Shown here: positions 62,007 through 64,000 of the stretch, piece by piece
Layout of the letters: the number at the start of each line of letters is the position of its first letter
Position numbering within the stretch: the first letter of the stretch is position 1
Assembly: GCA_036657395.1 (NCBI GenBank)
Contig: JAVXGM010000003.1
Span: 62,001-126,000, forward strand
DNA from: JAVXGM01 sp036657395
Lineage (GTDB): Bacteria > Bacillota > Clostridia > Peptostreptococcales > Anaerovoracaceae
Direction: 5' to 3'
Length of the DNA stretch: 64,000 nucleotides
The notes under the pieces: model-generated
What the model was told of the DNA's origin: nothing
The model's database searches: none
What the model saw: the letters and a program-made list of their open reading frames with translations, nothing else
Program-made: the position numbers and the translations under genes

Positions 62007-63359
62007 ATGGGAAGTGGTCTTAAAAAAAAGTATGGTCTTGTTACCGCAGTGGCATTGATTGTAGGAATTGTTATCGGAAGTGGTGTGTTTTTCAAAGCGG
62101 AAAAGATACTCAATGCGACTGGGGGGGATTTATCTCTAGGAATTTTGGCTTGGGTGTTGGGTGGCCTCATCATGATTTGCTGTGCCTATACTTTTGCGGT
62201 GCTTGCGGCAAAATATGAACGGGTTAACGGGATTGTAGACTATGCTGAAGCCATAGTAGGAAAAAAGTACGGATATTTCATAGGTTGGTTTTTGGCTCTT
62301 ATTTATTATCCATCTTTGACTAGTGTACTGGCCTGGGTATCTGCAAGATATACATATGTACTTATTGGTTGGAACACAGATGGAGGCGCCTGCATAGGTC
62401 TTGCTGGAGTGTATCTTTTCGCATCATTTGCATTGAATTTCTTTTCACCTATCCTGTCAGGAAAATTTCAAGTGTCAACCACAGTAATCAAGCTCATCCC
62501 TTTATTTTTAATGGCAATATGTGGTGTGATTGCAGGTTTGCATAGCGGGATGACTGTATATAATTTTACTCACATTCCGCAGGAAATGGGAGGTAGCACC
62601 ATAACGTTGCTATTTACCGCTGTGGTTGCTACTTCTTTTGCTTATGAAGGCTGGATCATCGCAACCAGCATTAACGCAGAATTAAAGGATGCTAAGAAAA
62701 ACTTGCCTAGAGCATTGCTCATGGGTACATTTATCATTATGATTGTTTACATCTTATACTATATAGGCTTAGCCGGAGCTGTAACTAATGAAAATATGAT
62801 GGCTGGGGGAGAAGATGGCGCCCGTCTTGCGTTTGAAACGATTTTTACTAAAGTGGCTGGCACAATTTTGTTTGCATTTGTTGTGATTTCATGCCTTGGA
62901 ACATTAAACGGTCTGATGCTTGGCTGTACTCGAGGAATATATGCGCTAGCTGCAAGAAAAGAAGGTCCGAGGCCAGACCTCTTTGGGAAAATAAGCGAGA
63001 AAACAAATATGCCTTCTAATTCAGCAATTTTCGGTCTTATTTTATCCGGGTTTTGGTTGTTTTATTTCTGTGGCGCAAACTTAGTAGGACCTTGGTTCGG
63101 TCCCTTTAGCTTTGACACTTCAGAACTTCCCATAATTACTATATATGCTTTATACATTCCTATCTTCATACTCATGATGAAAAAAGAAAAGAAACTAGGC
63201 CATTTCAAACGGTTTATCATGCCTTGCCTGGCACTGGCAGGGTGTGTGTTTATGATGATAGCGACCTTATTTTCTCACGGCATGGCGGTACTTTACTACT
63301 TGATTATATTTGGAGTAATCATGGGAATCGGTATGTTTTTTGAGAAAAAGCGGGTTTAA
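62007..63359 (+). CDS. APC-superfamily amino acid permease
   Basis: A 450-residue transporter with about twelve membrane helices. The N-terminal GLVTAVALIVGIVIGSGVFF holds the APC unwound-helix motif GIVIGSG, and VVATSFAYEGWIIATSINAE corresponds to the helix 6 region that lines the substrate site, followed by KDAKKNLPRALLMG. Substrate not readable; amino acids are likely, by exchange or proton symport. AGGAGAGG precedes ATG. It is monocistronic; a two-component regulator gene follows. Confidence 0.9.
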   Translation: MGSGLKKKYGLVTAVALIVGIVIGSGVFFKAEKILNATGGDLSLGILAWVLGGLIMICCAYTFAVLAAKYERVNGIVDYAEAIVGKKYGYFIGWFLALIYYPSLTSVLAWVSARYTYVLIGWNTDGGACIGLAGVYLFASFALNFFSPILSGKFQVSTTVIKLIPLFLMAICGVIAGLHSGMTVYNFTHIPQEMGGSTITLLFTAVVATSFAYEGWIIATSINAELKDAKKNLPRALLMGTFIIMIVYILYYIGLAGAVTNENMMAGGEDGARLAFETIFTKVAGTILFAFVVISCLGTLNGLMLGCTRGIYALAARKEGPRPDLFGKISEKTNMPSNSAIFGLILSGFWLFYFCGANLVGPWFGPFSFDTSELPIITIYALYIPIFILMMKKEKKLGHFKRFIMPCLALAGCVFMMIATLFSHGMAVLYYLIIFGVIMGIGMFFEKKRV

Positions 63360-63436
63360 GAATTTTGTAAGAAAACAGGCAACTATTTGTTAATAAGTAA
63401 AAGTTATGATGTATTTATCAGCTGAAGGGAGAACAA

Positions 63437-64000
63437 ATGAATATCTTAGTATGTGATGACGATCATGATATCGTTAATGCAATAGAAGTTTATTTAAGTA
63501 ATGAAGGATATGATGTCCTCAAAGCATATGATGGGGTGGAAGCTTTGGACATAGTCGCTAATAACGACGTTCAGCTAATTTTAATGGATATTATGATGCC
63601 TAAGTTGGATGGTATGCGGGCAACCATGAAGATTAGAGAAGAAAAGAACATTCCTATTATTATTCTTTCCGCAAAATCAGAGGATTATGACAAGATTACC
63701 GGCTTAAATGTAGGTGCTGATGATTATGTTACTAAACCATTTAATCCTTTGGAGTTAGTTGCAAGAGTGAAATCTCAACTGCGAAGATATGTAGATTTGG
63801 GATGCTTGGAGCAAAAAACAGGGGTATTTAAAACTGGCGGGCTGGTGATTGACGATGAGCAAAAGGTTGTTAATCTTGATGGAGCATCCATCGCAGTGAC
63901 GCCTATAGAGTACGGTATATTAAAACTATTAACAGAAAGTGCAGGCAGAGTGTTTTCCATGGATCAAATTTATGAGGCGGTTTGGAATGAACCTGCATAT
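63437..64000 (+). CDS. OmpR-family response regulator, 5' part (cut by window end)
   Basis: A DNA-binding response regulator, of which 188 residues are visible. The receiver domain has the acidic pocket CDDDHD, the phospho-accepting Asp in LILMDIMMPKLDG (near residue 52), Thr/Ser in IIILSAKSED and Lys in DDYVTKPF. The OmpR winged helix begins at about residue 128 and is open at the edge (ITPIEYGILKLL-type, EAVWNEPAY). GGGAG precedes ATG 63437. A partner histidine kinase is expected downstream, outside the window. Confidence 0.92.
   Translation, partial: MNILVCDDDHDIVNAIEVYLSNEGYDVLKAYDGVEALDIVANNDVQLILMDIMMPKLDGMRATMKIREEKNIPIIILSAKSEDYDKITGLNVGADDYVTKPFNPLELVARVKSQLRRYVDLGCLEQKTGVFKTGGLVIDDEQKVVNLDGASIAVTPIEYGILKLLTESAGRVFSMDQIYEAVWNEPAY

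Overview
This 64 kb window is AT-rich, low-GC Gram-positive chromosome from an obligate anaerobe of the class Clostridia. Evidence for this: strong AGGAGG ribosome sites, HrcA-CIRCE control of groESL, Rex, a PucR-type regulator, reverse rubrerythrin, an FprA flavodiiron protein, a biotin-dependent acyl-CoA decarboxylase or carboxyltransferase set, an acyl-CoA dehydrogenase fused to ETF-alpha and rubredoxin domains, and an orphan siroheme/ferredoxin reductase. The metabolic mix suggests an amino-acid-fermenting lineage of the Peptostreptococcales/Anaerovoracaceae (old Family XIII) type, but that placement is inferred and no rRNA gene is present to test it.

Region by region. 1-6.1 kb: end of tilS, then ftsH, a PucR-family regulator and glyA. 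6.2-8.7 kb: biotin-dependent carboxyltransferase subunits (alpha, membrane-anchor OadG, biotin carrier) without a beta pump subunit. 8.8-10.5 kb: coaX-dusB. 10.6-13.5 kb: a secreted anthrax-lethal-factor-like metalloprotease candidate and a PadR/HAAS/DUF4097 sensory module. 13.5-19.6 kb: CC-motif protein, reverse rubrerythrin, orphan solute-binding lipoprotein, NifU-like protein, CapA-like protein, PepV, and an FMN riboswitch controlling ribU. 19.7-24.5 kb: the t6A operon tsaE-tsaB-rimI-small Cys protein-tsaD-ABC-F. 24.6-34.99 kb: acpP, rex, ferredoxin, a P-loop/Asp23-like fusion with an OGG glycosylase, DUF554, CIRCE-groES-groEL, ferritin, a DD-carboxypeptidase, guaB and guaA.

35.0-45.36 kb is an integrated mobilizable element next to the 3' end of guaA. 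Its backbone is a divergent XRE repressor with a 23-bp palindromic operator, a small HTH protein, a leader peptide translationally coupled to a replication-initiator-like gene with a candidate antisense RNA across the leader, a hairpin-rich candidate oriT, a MobA/MobL relaxase and a frameshifted DUF6040-type gene. Its cargo is a defence island: a HaeIII-like restriction-modification pair, a two-gene TIR plus TM-macro system that I read as type II Thoeris (the most notable system in the window), and an Eco47II-like restriction pair whose methyltransferase carries an N-terminal HTH. I found no integrase, and a broken mobilization gene lies between the Thoeris and Eco47II-like modules, so the element looks composite and at least partly decayed.

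45.6-64 kb returns to chromosome-like genes: a LemA/DUF2207/zinc-ribbon-SHOCT/YcxB cluster, the siroheme/ferredoxin reductase, a DEAD-box helicase, an SDR, a lipoprotein M28 peptidase, an NlpC/P60 wall hydrolase, the fprA + acyl-CoA dehydrogenase fusion operon, a divergent Cys-rich Crp/Fnr regulator with an ArsP_2-type exporter, an amino-acid permease, and an OmpR-type response regulator cut by the window end. Decayed fragments of a GGDEF protein and a DeoR-type regulator survive in intergenic gaps. No rRNA, tRNA, CRISPR array or insertion sequence was recognised.
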